Of a stretch of DNA of 20,218 nucleotides, positions 7,077 through 13,391 are shown in pieces. How positions within the stretch are numbered: position 1 is the stretch's first letter; the number at the start of each line of letters is the position of its first letter. The notes beneath the pieces are model-generated. The model was not told the DNA's origin. It worked only from the letters and a program-made list of their open reading frames with translations, and ran no database searches. The DNA comes from a virus: IMG/VR virus record IMGVR_UViG_3300049783_001672, positions 1 to 20,218 of that record. The stretch is one strand, 5' to 3'. The position numbers and the translations under genes were made by a program.

Positions 7077-7357
7077 GCAAAATAAAAAACGGACTTATAA
7101 CAGATGTATATGGGCACCGCTTCTGGTATTTAAATGACAAATTGCATCGAATAGACGGACCTGCTCTTGAAAATGCAAATGGGTCCAAATACTGGTGTTT
7201 GAAAGACAATGCACATAGAATAGATGGACCTGCTGTTGAACTTGTGAGTGGGGGTGATTACTGGTATTTGGATGGCAAAGAGTATTCATTTAAAGAATAC
7301 ATAATTGCCGCCAAATGGTCTGATGACCAAATAATCATGTGGAAAATAGAAAACTAA
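7073..7357 (+). CDS. WYLNG/HRIDGPA repeat protein 9 (shortest, last copy)
   Basis: A 94-residue protein, two cores only, with leader MSKIKNGLITD. The end differs from all the others: ...IIMWKIEN instead of ...IIMWKLLQ. The ATGA coupling sequence is therefore lost exactly where the array stops, and a new promoter begins 10 bp after the stop. Units show more drift (WCLKDNAHR, VELVSGG), consistent with a terminal copy that recombines less. Function unknown. Confidence 0.9.
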   Translation: MSKIKNGLITDVYGHRFWYLNDKLHRIDGPALENANGSKYWCLKDNAHRIDGPAVELVSGGDYWYLDGKEYSFKEYIIAAKWSDDQIIMWKIEN

Positions 7358-7395
7358 TACTAAGTATTGACAAAACAATTACTTACTGATATACT
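7356..7395 (+). promoter_or_regulatory. Strong sigma-70-like promoter with 13-bp dyad at the -35
   Basis: TTGACA (7367-7372), 17-bp spacer, TATACT (7390-7395): a near-consensus housekeeping promoter. It drives the gene at 7424, whose ATG has AAGGA 6 nt upstream, and probably also the beta-barrel gene and the DNA polymerase. A perfect dyad, AATACT-A-AGTATT (7356-7368), overlaps the first bases of the -35 and the stop of repeat gene 9, and could be an operator. TATAAATC at 7401-7408 also resembles a T4 late promoter box but is one base off and very close to the ATG. Confidence 0.75.
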
Positions 7396-7423
7396 ACAAA
7401 TATAAATCATACAAGGACAATAT

Positions 7424-7687
7424 ATGACCAATACCACATCCTACGATCCTGCCCAAATTAAGAAACTTGAAGACTACTTTGCAGCCGGAATTCTGATTGA
7501 AGAAGAGCGAGCTACATTAAATGATGGCCTAAAGGACTTGACTGCGGCTATAGCCGAGGAAATGAATATCAAGCCGGGGCTTCTGTCAAAGGCGCTGAAG
7601 CTTGCAGTAAAAGCATCATTCACCCAGCAAGAAACCGATTTTGAAACTGTTGGAGATATTCTTAGGGCGGTCAAGCGAGACCTTTGA
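7424..7687 (+). CDS. Small helical protein, possibly DsbA-like DNA-binding factor
   Basis: An 87-residue protein with a clear Shine-Dalgarno AAGGA and the strong promoter upstream. It is predicted to be mostly alpha-helical: KKLEDYFAAGI, EERATLNDGLKDLTAAIAEEM, PGLLSKALKLAVKAS, FETVGDILRAVKRD. The overall length and the order of helices (a central DLTAAIAEEMNIKPGLLSKAL stretch, then Phe/Glu-rich text) recall the T4 DsbA double-strand-binding protein family of about 89 residues, but I see no diagnostic motif, so treat that as a suggestion. Its position just before the DNA polymerase supports a nucleic-acid role. Its stop overlaps the next start (TGATG). A 12-bp palindrome, CGGCTATAGCCG, lies at 7545-7556. 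Confidence 0.8.
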   Translation: MTNTTSYDPAQIKKLEDYFAAGILIEEERATLNDGLKDLTAAIAEEMNIKPGLLSKALKLAVKASFTQQETDFETVGDILRAVKRDL

Positions 7688-7917
7688 TGACAGCGAATAC
7701 GTTGCCTCTATGTTACGACAAGCTTGACCGGGAAGTTAGGGTAGGCGATTATGTCGCCTACCCTATCACCGCCAGCATTCTAGGCGTCGGAAAAGTTATT
7801 AAAATAAGTAAAATACAACTTCATATCGAAGTGGCATGGTGTGATGTCAGAAAACGACATGACCAAGTTATTAAGATTGGCGATGCCGACATAATTATGT
7901 ATAAGTTGAAACAATAA
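7687..7917 (+). CDS. Small SH3/KOW-like beta-barrel protein
   Basis: A 76-residue protein. ATG 7687 overlaps the upstream stop; an in-frame TTG one codon earlier is less likely. The stretch VRVGDYVAYP...GVGKVIKISKIQLHIEVAW...HDQVIKI has the alternating hydrophobic pattern and the VGDxVxYP...G.V..I signature of small SH3/KOW/Tudor-type barrels, common in phage accessory proteins and often nucleic-acid or protein binding. The C-terminus ADIIMYKLKQ closely matches the C-terminal end of the repeat-protein family (EQIIMWKLLQ). A perfect 12-bp hairpin lies within the VGDYVAYP codons. It is followed by the AGGAG that serves DNA polymerase. Confidence 0.85.
   Translation: MTANTLPLCYDKLDREVRVGDYVAYPITASILGVGKVIKISKIQLHIEVAWCDVRKRHDQVIKIGDADIIMYKLKQ
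7737..7765 (+). promoter_or_regulatory. Perfect 12-bp intragenic stem-loop
   Basis: TAGGGTAGGCGA (7737-7748), loop TTATG, TCGCCTACCCTA (7754-7765). It lies 50 nt after the ATG of the beta-barrel gene, with no following T-tract, so it is not a standard intrinsic terminator. One of a set of gene-start hairpins in this window with unrelated sequences. Confidence 0.8.
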
Positions 7918-7945
7918 CAGGAGAATCAATATTTACATTGATGCA

Positions 7946-9550
7946 ATGCATGACAAAAATCGAGATATAATTAATATTGTCGAACGTGATGCCAGTGGCA
8001 AACGAGTCTTTCTCGAAAAGAACGCAGAATATGGATTTTACTACGCTGATCCAAAAGGCAAATTCACCAGCATTCACGGCGATAAGCTAAGCAGATTTCA
8101 GACAGACAGCAAGCGATTATTCAACAAAGAAAAAAAGATTCATGGATACAAGAAGATTTTTGAAAGTGATATGAATCTTATCTTCAAGTGTCTTGCTGAT
8201 AATTATAAAGATGCTGATTCTGCTGTATTAAATGTTGGATTTTTCGATATTGAAGTCGAAAAAGTTAAAGATCGCGGATGGGCACCAGTAAGTGATCCTT
8301 TTGCCAGAATAACCGCAATTAGCTTTCATCCAAAATGGCTCAATCAAACTATTTGTTTGGTGGTCGCCCCGGATGAAATGACATTTGAAGAAGCAACAGA
8401 AATATGTGACAGCATTGAAAATTGTTTCCTTATGGATGATGAAGTGCAAATGCTGCATGCATTCATTGAATTGATTGACGATGCGGATATTCTAAGTGGC
8501 TGGAACTCCGAGGGGTTTGATATTCCATATCTTGTCAATAGAATTGCAAGAGTTTTAGGGAAATCGTATCTGCGGAATCTTTGTCTGTGGAATCAGTATC
8601 CGGAACGTCGAATGGTTATGAAATTTGATAAAGAAGAAGAGACATTTGATCTTGTCGGGCGCGTCCATTTGGATTACATGGCTCTATACAAGAAGTATAC
8701 ATACAGTGTAATGCATTCATACAGTCTAGATAGTATTTCTGCACATGAATTGAAATCACAAAAGGTTCCATATGATGGCACTTTAGATCAGTTATACAAC
8801 AACGACTTTAAGAAATTCATTCTATACAGCATTCAAGATACTGCATTGCTTCGCCAATTAGACGATAAATTGCAGTATATTGAACTTGTCAACATGATCG
8901 CACATGCAAACACCGTCAAGATGCAAACTGTCTTGGGATCAGTCGCTCAGATTGATCAGGCGATAGCCAATGAGGCGCATGGGCGGGGCTTGATCGTGCC
9001 TGACAAGCGTAGGGGGCAAATATCTCCGAAGGCTGCTGGCGCGTATGTGGCGCATCCTAAGGTGGGGCTACATGATTGGGCTGCAAGCATCGACCTTAGT
9101 TCCTTGTATCCATCGATCCTCAGAGCATGTAATATGAGTCCGGAAACCATTGTGGCGCAAGTCAGGCAAGATTTAACCGCCGCAATGATTGAATCATTCC
9201 GCACGCCGAGAACAAAAGAAGACAATCATGTCCCCAGAGCATGGGAAGGTAAATTTGCATGCGTTGAATATGATTTGATCATGGCGCAAGACAAAGAAAC
9301 TATCCTGCATCTTGATTATGACGATGGGCGCGTCGAAGAATTGACCGGGGCACAAATCTACCGAATGATATTTGCTGAGAACCGACCATGGATTATGTCT
9401 AGTAATTGCACAATTTTCACCACTGAAAAAGAGGGAGTCGTCCCATCATTACTTTCACGTTGGTATTTTGAGCGACAGGAATTACAGGCAAAAAAAGGAA
9501 AATGGAGTGATTTGGTCGAAGGCATAACTATTCCCGACAGATTATTATGA
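7946..9550 (+). CDS. 43A: DNA polymerase family B, N-terminal fragment (exonuclease plus palm motif A), gp43A-type
   Basis: A 534-residue protein, the first half of the replicative polymerase. Seen: 3'-5' exonuclease motifs Exo I FFDIEV (D101, E103), Exo II WNSEGFDIP (about 187-192) and Exo III YSIQDTALL (about 292-298), then polymerase motif A SIDLSSLYPSIL (about 380-391) with the first catalytic Asp. It ends in the first fingers helix (LLSRWYFERQELQAKK...). Motifs B and C are in the next gene, so both products must associate. This split in the fingers region resembles the split gp43 known from some T4-like phages. The listed start is the first ATG. AGGAG (7919-7923) is 22 nt from it but 7 nt from an in-frame ATT at 7931, so the true product may be five residues longer. 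Confidence 0.95.
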   Translation: MHDKNRDIINIVERDASGKRVFLEKNAEYGFYYADPKGKFTSIHGDKLSRFQTDSKRLFNKEKKIHGYKKIFESDMNLIFKCLADNYKDADSAVLNVGFFDIEVEKVKDRGWAPVSDPFARITAISFHPKWLNQTICLVVAPDEMTFEEATEICDSIENCFLMDDEVQMLHAFIELIDDADILSGWNSEGFDIPYLVNRIARVLGKSYLRNLCLWNQYPERRMVMKFDKEEETFDLVGRVHLDYMALYKKYTYSVMHSYSLDSISAHELKSQKVPYDGTLDQLYNNDFKKFILYSIQDTALLRQLDDKLQYIELVNMIAHANTVKMQTVLGSVAQIDQAIANEAHGRGLIVPDKRRGQISPKAAGAYVAHPKVGLHDWAASIDLSSLYPSILRACNMSPETIVAQVRQDLTAAMIESFRTPRTKEDNHVPRAWEGKFACVEYDLIMAQDKETILHLDYDDGRVEELTGAQIYRMIFAENRPWIMSSNCTIFTTEKEGVVPSLLSRWYFERQELQAKKGKWSDLVEGITIPDRLL

Positions 9551-9567
9551 CATTGAAAGGAATTTAA

Positions 9568-10782
9568 TTGAAGACAGATATTGACTTTGCCAGATTAGAC
9601 CAGATATTTGCGAAAGGAACAAAAGAGGAATTATTGTCTTTTTGTTCAGAAAATGATCTGGAAATAAAAGATGGTAAAATTGTGGCAATTGATCCAGTTG
9701 CGGCAAAAGCAAATGAATCCTTTTGGGACAAACGCCAATTAGTCAGAAAGATTTTGCTCAACAGCTTATATGGCGCTCTATTGAACGCAGGAAGTAGGTT
9801 CTTCGATTTCCGACTTGGCCAGAGTACGACTTTGACTGGACGTGGGATTGATCAGCATATGGCTGCTGGCGTAAATGAAATTATCACTGGCGTCTATCAA
9901 CATGACGGCGCTGCAATCCTGTACTGCGACACAGATTCTTCATATTTCACTGCATACCCAACATATAAGCCCATGATTGACTCGGGCGAAATTAATTGGG
10001 ATGTGGAAACTATCATTACATTATATGACGAAATATGCCGTCAGATCAATGATACTTTTGTCGATCATATGGCAAGGAAGCATCATTGCCCGACAAAAAA
10101 TGGCGCGATTATTAAAGCTGCCAGAGAAGTTGTTGCGGAAAAAACTCTGTTCATCAAAAAGAAAAAATATGCTCTTTTAGTTATTGATGACGGCGGGAAA
10201 CGAAAAGACGTTGGCGGCAAGCGTGGAAAACTGAAGGTAACAGGGCTAGATATTAAACGCAGCGATACTCCTGCATTTGTCCAGAACTTTCTTGAAGAAA
10301 TTGTCATGATGACATTGACTGGTATTTCCAAAGAAGAAATCATCCAACGAATTATCAAATTCAGGACTGAATTTCGAGCAATGCCCTCATGGCACAAGGG
10401 AACTCCAAAACAGGTCAACAACCTAACCAGTAAAACAAAGACATGGCGCAAGACCGGCAAATGTGGAGTCGGACACGTTCTTGCTGCTATCAATTACAAC
10501 GAACTACTGAAACTAAACAACGACACAAACAGTATGCCTATTGTGGACAGTATGAAAACTATTGTTTGTAAACTAAAAGACAATCAGTTTGGGATGACAA
10601 GTATTGGTATCCCCACAGACGAAAGTAGAGTTCCGGACTGGTTCAAGGCATTGCCATTTGATGATAATTTGATGGAAGACACCCTGATCGACAAAAAATT
10701 AGACAATGTTATTGGTTGTCTTGATTGGGATATTAGTTCTTCTAATATAAAAACAACATTTAATGATCTATTCGGCTTTTAG
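9568..10782 (+). CDS. 43B: DNA polymerase family B, C-terminal fragment (fingers, palm motifs B/C, thumb), gp43B-type
   Basis: A 404-residue protein. Motif B is RQLVRKILLNSLYGALLNAG (K61, N65, Y68), motif C is LYCDTDSSY (D121, D123), and a KKKYALL (KxY) element follows, then the thumb. The first ~55 residues are a charged segment (KGTKEELLSFCSENDLEIKDGK) that would sit in the fingers. The C-terminus FNDLFGF resembles the clamp-binding peptide at the end of T4/RB69 gp43, which fits the gp45-type clamp encoded next. Start: TTG 9568 with AAAGGA 6 nt upstream. The 17-nt gap from the first fragment and the change of frame mean it is independently initiated, not a frameshift product. Together the halves (938 residues) are slightly longer than T4 gp43 (898). 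No homing endonuclease or intein motif is present at the break. Confidence 0.95.
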   Translation: MKTDIDFARLDQIFAKGTKEELLSFCSENDLEIKDGKIVAIDPVAAKANESFWDKRQLVRKILLNSLYGALLNAGSRFFDFRLGQSTTLTGRGIDQHMAAGVNEIITGVYQHDGAAILYCDTDSSYFTAYPTYKPMIDSGEINWDVETIITLYDEICRQINDTFVDHMARKHHCPTKNGAIIKAAREVVAEKTLFIKKKKYALLVIDDGGKRKDVGGKRGKLKVTGLDIKRSDTPAFVQNFLEEIVMMTLTGISKEEIIQRIIKFRTEFRAMPSWHKGTPKQVNNLTSKTKTWRKTGKCGVGHVLAAINYNELLKLNNDTNSMPIVDSMKTIVCKLKDNQFGMTSIGIPTDESRVPDWFKALPFDDNLMEDTLIDKKLDNVIGCLDWDISSSNIKTTFNDLFGF

Positions 10783-10785
10783 CCC

Positions 10786-10814
10786 TTGCTATTCCCTCCA
10801 TAATACTATATAAT
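10786..10814 (+). promoter_or_regulatory. Sigma-70-like promoter for the clamp operon
   Basis: TTGCTA (10786-10791), 17-bp spacer, TATAAT (10809-10814), directly after the polymerase stop. A short GGCT-TTT-AGCC hairpin immediately upstream (around 10775-10785) is too weak to be called a terminator. AAGG precedes the clamp ATG at 10839. Confidence 0.65.
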
Positions 10815-10838
10815 TAAACTTATAATAAGGAAACATTA

Positions 10839-11591
10839 ATGGAACCAAAAACAGTATTACTTGACGTTCTCAAGCATACAGCCGGACTAGGCATGATCGA
10901 GGCGATTAAGATCACTGGCACCGACGAATCCACTCAACTTGATGCAATTGATCCAGAAAAAACAATGGTCTTAACTGCAACTCTCCATGAGCCTGTCCCT
11001 GAATTTAAAGGGGAATTTGGATTTGGCAATCTGGGGTATTTGAGTAGTCTCACAAAACTCTCAAATTACAGGGCAGACGATGCAACCGTTTCTGTTATCA
11101 GGCAGAAAATTGAAAACGAAGAAGTGCCAACTTCAATTGTTTTTAAAGACGGAAGCGGGAGTAAAGACCAATATCGTTGTATGTCAGCAGCTATCGTTGA
11201 ACAGGTCTTGAAATTACAAGGCAAGAAGTTCAAGGGCGCAAATTGGAAAATTACAATTGATCCCACCATACAGAAAGTCAATCAGCTTTCAGAAGTCGCC
11301 AGCATTTATTCTGGCATTGAGCCTACATTTTCAGTAACAGTCGAGGATGGCAATCTAGTCTTCGGAGTGGGCAACGCACAAGGGGCGCTGACAGGCAGAC
11401 GAATTTTTGCAACAGATGTCACCGGAAAACTTGACGCGGTATGGAGTTGGAAGCTATCAACCGTGCTGAGCATTTTAAAATTGGGCGTAACTGGAACATG
11501 TGTGATGAAATTCAGCGAAGGGGTTTGTCAGATTGATATCGATTCAGGTATTGCGCTTTACAGCTACATTCTTCCGGCTCTGATGAATTAA
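10839..11591 (+). CDS. 45: DNA polymerase sliding clamp (T4 gp45-like)
   Basis: A 250-residue protein, close in size to T4 gp45 (228). It lacks short catalytic motifs, as expected. The assignment rests on overall pattern: two halves with LTKLSNYRADDATVSVIRQK and VNQLSEVASIYSGIEPTFSVTVEDGNLVFGVGNAQG, then a C-terminal strand-rich segment ending SEGVCQIDIDSGIALYSYILPALMN, comparable to the gp45 C-terminal domain. It follows the polymerase, whose tail looks like a clamp-binding peptide. The trimeric ring encircles DNA and tethers the polymerase; in T4 it also activates late transcription through gp55/gp33. The gp44/gp62 loader genes are not in this window. Its TAA overlaps the next ATG by one base. 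Confidence 0.85.
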   Translation: MEPKTVLLDVLKHTAGLGMIEAIKITGTDESTQLDAIDPEKTMVLTATLHEPVPEFKGEFGFGNLGYLSSLTKLSNYRADDATVSVIRQKIENEEVPTSIVFKDGSGSKDQYRCMSAAIVEQVLKLQGKKFKGANWKITIDPTIQKVNQLSEVASIYSGIEPTFSVTVEDGNLVFGVGNAQGALTGRRIFATDVTGKLDAVWSWKLSTVLSILKLGVTGTCVMKFSEGVCQIDIDSGIALYSYILPALMN

Positions 11592-11806
11592 TGGTCAGAA
11601 AAATTCGAGTGATCGATGACCATCAAAAACCTCCCATGACGGAAAATGAATTCAGATTAAAAATGCTTGAAACGCTTTCTGCAATTGATTGGAAATTATG
11701 GGAACTACTTAAACGTTCAGGATTTGAAGAAAAAACTCTGAGCGCAACAGGAACCCCCTCAACCCAAGATTTTAAATCTATAATTATAGATGAAGATATT
11801 ATCTAA
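11591..11806 (+). CDS. Small hypothetical protein coupled to the clamp gene
   Basis: A 71-residue protein. The ATG overlaps the clamp stop (TAATG), so it is probably translated by termination-reinitiation. A basic N-terminus (MVRKIRVIDDHQK), one amphipathic helix (ENEFRLKMLETLSAIDWKLWELLKRSG), then a disordered linker and an acidic-hydrophobic tail (FKSIIIDEDII). The hydrophobic-acidic C-terminus next to a clamp gene makes a clamp-binding role possible, since T4 gp33 and gp55 bind gp45 by such tails, but the sequence is not recognisably gp33. Function unknown. Confidence 0.75.
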   Translation: MVRKIRVIDDHQKPPMTENEFRLKMLETLSAIDWKLWELLKRSGFEEKTLSATGTPSTQDFKSIIIDEDII

Positions 11807-11839
11807 CTGGCAATCATGCCATCCCAAGGAACTGCAAAC

Positions 11840-12151
11840 ATGAAGACTTCAACTACCTTAGCCGACCTTAAATTCGATCTTCTGAAGATAACAGAACCCT
11901 ATGACGGGCTTCTTGAGGTCACGAATACCCACCCTGTCAGAAAATTATTTGTTTCTTATCTTAGGGACTTGCAGGCGGATAAAATGATCTATGATTTCTC
12001 GATTGACATTGAAAGCAAGACTGACACCATCACATTCAACGTGAATGTCAGATTGCAAAATGGGCGCGCTCCTAAAAAATTACGAATCCACGTCAGGACT
12101 TTTATCGGATCATCGTGGAATCCACGTCGATTGTCCTCCCATCTTCGTTGA
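11840..12151 (+). CDS. Conserved-looking phage hypothetical protein
   Basis: A 103-residue protein from ATG 11840 (AAGGA 9 nt upstream). An in-frame ATG at 11816 has no ribosome binding site and would add eight residues. Composition: helix-rich N-terminal half (LADLKFDLLKITEPYDGLLEV...RKLFVSYLRDLQADK), then a two-strand pattern (IYDFSIDIES, TITFNVNVRLQNGRAPKKLRIHV) and a basic tail (WNPRRLSSHLR). I do not recognise the family. Its 3' end carries the first of three operator-like elements (12139-12149) and a direct repeat GAATCCACGTC (about 12084 and 12117). Confidence 0.75.
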   Translation: MKTSTTLADLKFDLLKITEPYDGLLEVTNTHPVRKLFVSYLRDLQADKMIYDFSIDIESKTDTITFNVNVRLQNGRAPKKLRIHVRTFIGSSWNPRRLSSHLR

Positions 12152-12209
12152 TTTCAATTGACGCCAATGAACGAAGATGGTATGATAGAAAAATCACCAT
12201 CTTCGTTCA
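12139..12209 (+). promoter_or_regulatory. Promoter flanked by three inverted/direct operator-like elements
   Basis: Promoter: TTGACG (12158-12163), 17-bp spacer, TATGAT (12181-12186). Element A CCATCTTCGTT (12139-12149) is upstream of the -35. Element B, its reverse complement within TGAACGAAGATGGT (12168-12181), fills the spacer and touches the -10. Element C ACCATCTTCGTTCA (12196-12209) lies at the expected transcription start. B and C form a perfect 14-bp inverted repeat with a 14-nt gap; A and B form an alternative 11-bp one. Three copies in alternating orientation around one promoter look like repressor operators. Alternatively B/C could fold as a cruciform. AAGGA follows at 12213. Confidence 0.75.
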
Positions 12210-12223
12210 ATCAAGGATATATC

Positions 12224-12592
12224 ATGACGCTCTCCCCCACTCCGCTAAAAACCAATTCCAAAGAATTTTGGCAAAATATTGTATTCATCACCGGAAAACC
12301 TATCTCTCGCGAGCAATATGGTTTTGGCGTATCAGTCATTCTGGCAATTGGAACCGTTCTTGTTGCCGCCGCGCCAAGCGTTACATTTGCCACGATTATT
12401 CATATTATGATGATTGTTGGTATAGTGAATATCGCTGAACTGCGCGCCATTGTTCTCAAGATCAACAGACTATGGGCATGGACAATTATAATCGGCTCAA
12501 TGTATCCTGTCGTTGCCGTCATTCCTTTGCTTTTCTTTTGCTTGGCGCGTCGTGCATCTGATGGAAAAATCACCCTTCTAAACAGGAAATAA
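12224..12592 (+). CDS. Small integral membrane protein
   Basis: A 122-residue protein from ATG 12224, which has AAGGA 6 nt upstream. An in-frame TTG at 12158 overlaps the promoter -35 and is not a credible start. Three hydrophobic segments: GFGVSVILAIGTVLVAAA, TFATIIHIMMIVGIVNI and WTIIIGSMYPVVAVIPLLFF, with basic ends (RRASDGK...NRK), consistent with an inner-membrane protein. The FITGKPISREQY start and INRLW...PLLFFCL text loosely recall DUF805-type inner membrane proteins; a holin or superinfection-exclusion role is equally possible. It is the only gene here under the three-element promoter, then reads into peptide deformylase. Confidence 0.75.
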   Translation: MTLSPTPLKTNSKEFWQNIVFITGKPISREQYGFGVSVILAIGTVLVAAAPSVTFATIIHIMMIVGIVNIAELRAIVLKINRLWAWTIIIGSMYPVVAVIPLLFFCLARRASDGKITLLNRK

Positions 12593-12595
12593 TTT

Positions 12596-13120
12596 ATGAA
12601 TACTTATGATTTGTCATCCCACCAATTGGTTATTACTCCAAATCCAATTCTGGAATACCCAACTAGCCAATTCAAAAACGGCGTTCAGTCATATCGCGAC
12701 GCATTATTCAACCATATGTGCCATGTGATGACATCAAACCACGGCGTCGGTCTTTCTGCCAATCAAATCGGGCTGGATGCGTCACTGTTTATTATGATCT
12801 TGGATGGAAAAGCGACTATGATAATTAATCCAATCATTACTAAAATAAGCGACGAAACTGCATCATTGACAGAAGGTTGTTTGAGTGATCCGGGGTTGCG
12901 CATCGCCGTCAAACGACCAACGTCCATCGAAGTCCGATTTGAGGATATAAACGGGTATATGTCTGAGGGCAAAATGGACGGCATAACCGCCAGAATTTTC
13001 CTTCATGAATTTGATCATCTCAATGGAATTATGATTTCTGATCGGACCAGTAAATTAAGATTGACAATGGCTAAAAAGAAACGTGATAAAAAAAGGAGAC
13101 TAAATGAGTCTATGGAATAA
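12596..13120 (+). CDS. def: Peptide deformylase
   Basis: A 174-residue protein, normal length for the family. All three active-site motifs are present: GVGLSANQIG (50-59; motif I GxGLAAxQ with Ala replaced by Ser), EGCLS (93-97, metal ligand C95) and HEFDHLNG (137-144; metal ligands H137 and H141, catalytic E138). The enzyme removes the formyl group from nascent N-terminal Met at the ribosome. Phage-encoded deformylases are known from marine T4-like cyanophages and other phages, usually as short versions; this one has only a short basic tail (KKKRDKKRRLNESME). AGGAAA lies upstream of the ATG. Its 3' end overlaps the next gene by 17 nt. Confidence 0.95.
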   Translation: MNTYDLSSHQLVITPNPILEYPTSQFKNGVQSYRDALFNHMCHVMTSNHGVGLSANQIGLDASLFIMILDGKATMIINPIITKISDETASLTEGCLSDPGLRIAVKRPTSIEVRFEDINGYMSEGKMDGITARIFLHEFDHLNGIMISDRTSKLRLTMAKKKRDKKRRLNESME

Positions 13121-13391
13121 GCTATTTGGTTCGGCGGCGGCGGATCGCCCAGAAACCAACAGAGAAAACCTTACGAAAAAAGAGGCAACTGATTTAAAAC
13201 AGCCATGGGTTAATGTAACTAAATTCAACGTCATTGACAGTAAAGACCCATCTAACATTGAAATTGAGTTGGACTGGAATATCTTTTTTATTGACGAATT
13301 AAAGTCAGCAGGATATAACGGTAAAGAAGAAGAAGATATCATCGAGCAATGGTTTCATGATCTTTGTCGCGGGATTGTTGATGACATATGA
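13104..13391 (+). CDS. Conserved T4-like small protein of unknown function
   Basis: A 95-residue protein with a strong AAAGGAG 4-9 nt upstream. The N-terminal MSLWNKLFGS amphipathic start and a charged linker are followed by PWVNVTKF...IEIELDWNIFFIDELKSAGYNG and EDIIEQWFHDLCRGIVDD. The pattern (PWVxV...ELDWN..F...L...GY.G..ED.I..QWF..L) is one I associate with small proteins near replication genes in T4-like cyanophages, from memory only. Acidic C-terminal half; possibly a protein-interaction module. The stop overlaps the RNase H start (ATGA), so the two are translationally coupled. Confidence 0.8.
   Translation: MSLWNKLFGSAAADRPETNRENLTKKEATDLKQPWVNVTKFNVIDSKDPSNIEIELDWNIFFIDELKSAGYNGKEEEDIIEQWFHDLCRGIVDDI

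Larger units (their letters stand above)
3685..7357 (+). repeat. Array of nine paralogous genes made of 69-bp tandem repeats
   Basis: The block consists of a 69-bp unit encoding about 23 residues, consensus WYLNG-xx-HR[IV]DGPA[VI]E-x-xNG-xxx. I count 3, 5, 4, 6, 3, 4, 3, 4 and 2 HRxDGPA cores in nine successive genes, 34 in all. The frame residues (W, Y, L, N, G, H, R, D, G, P, A) barely vary, while the two residues before HR and the three before the next W vary freely. Gene junctions share the near-identical string GGAAATTGCTGCAATGAG, in which the next ATG overlaps the previous TGA. Long identical tracts between distant genes (for example genes 7 and 8, or the leaders of genes 2 and 3) indicate recent recombination. 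The unit resembles MORN-type repeats widespread in phages, giant viruses and bacteria, with no established role. Confidence 0.95.

Noticed and set aside
3685-7357. CRISPR array or iteron-type origin in the repeat region
   Set aside because: The repeats are contiguous, coding, diverged and in frame, with no unique spacers of constant length; the periodicity is protein-level.
9551-9567. Programmed frameshift or intein joining the polymerase halves
   Set aside because: The second half has its own AAAGGA and TTG start, there is no slippery heptamer at the stop, and there are no intein splice-block residues.
12115-12438. 107-codon plus-strand frame overlapping the membrane-protein gene
   Set aside because: It crosses the promoter/operator region, has no ribosome binding site and an implausible composition; the overlapping frame at 12224 has a good site and membrane-helix text.
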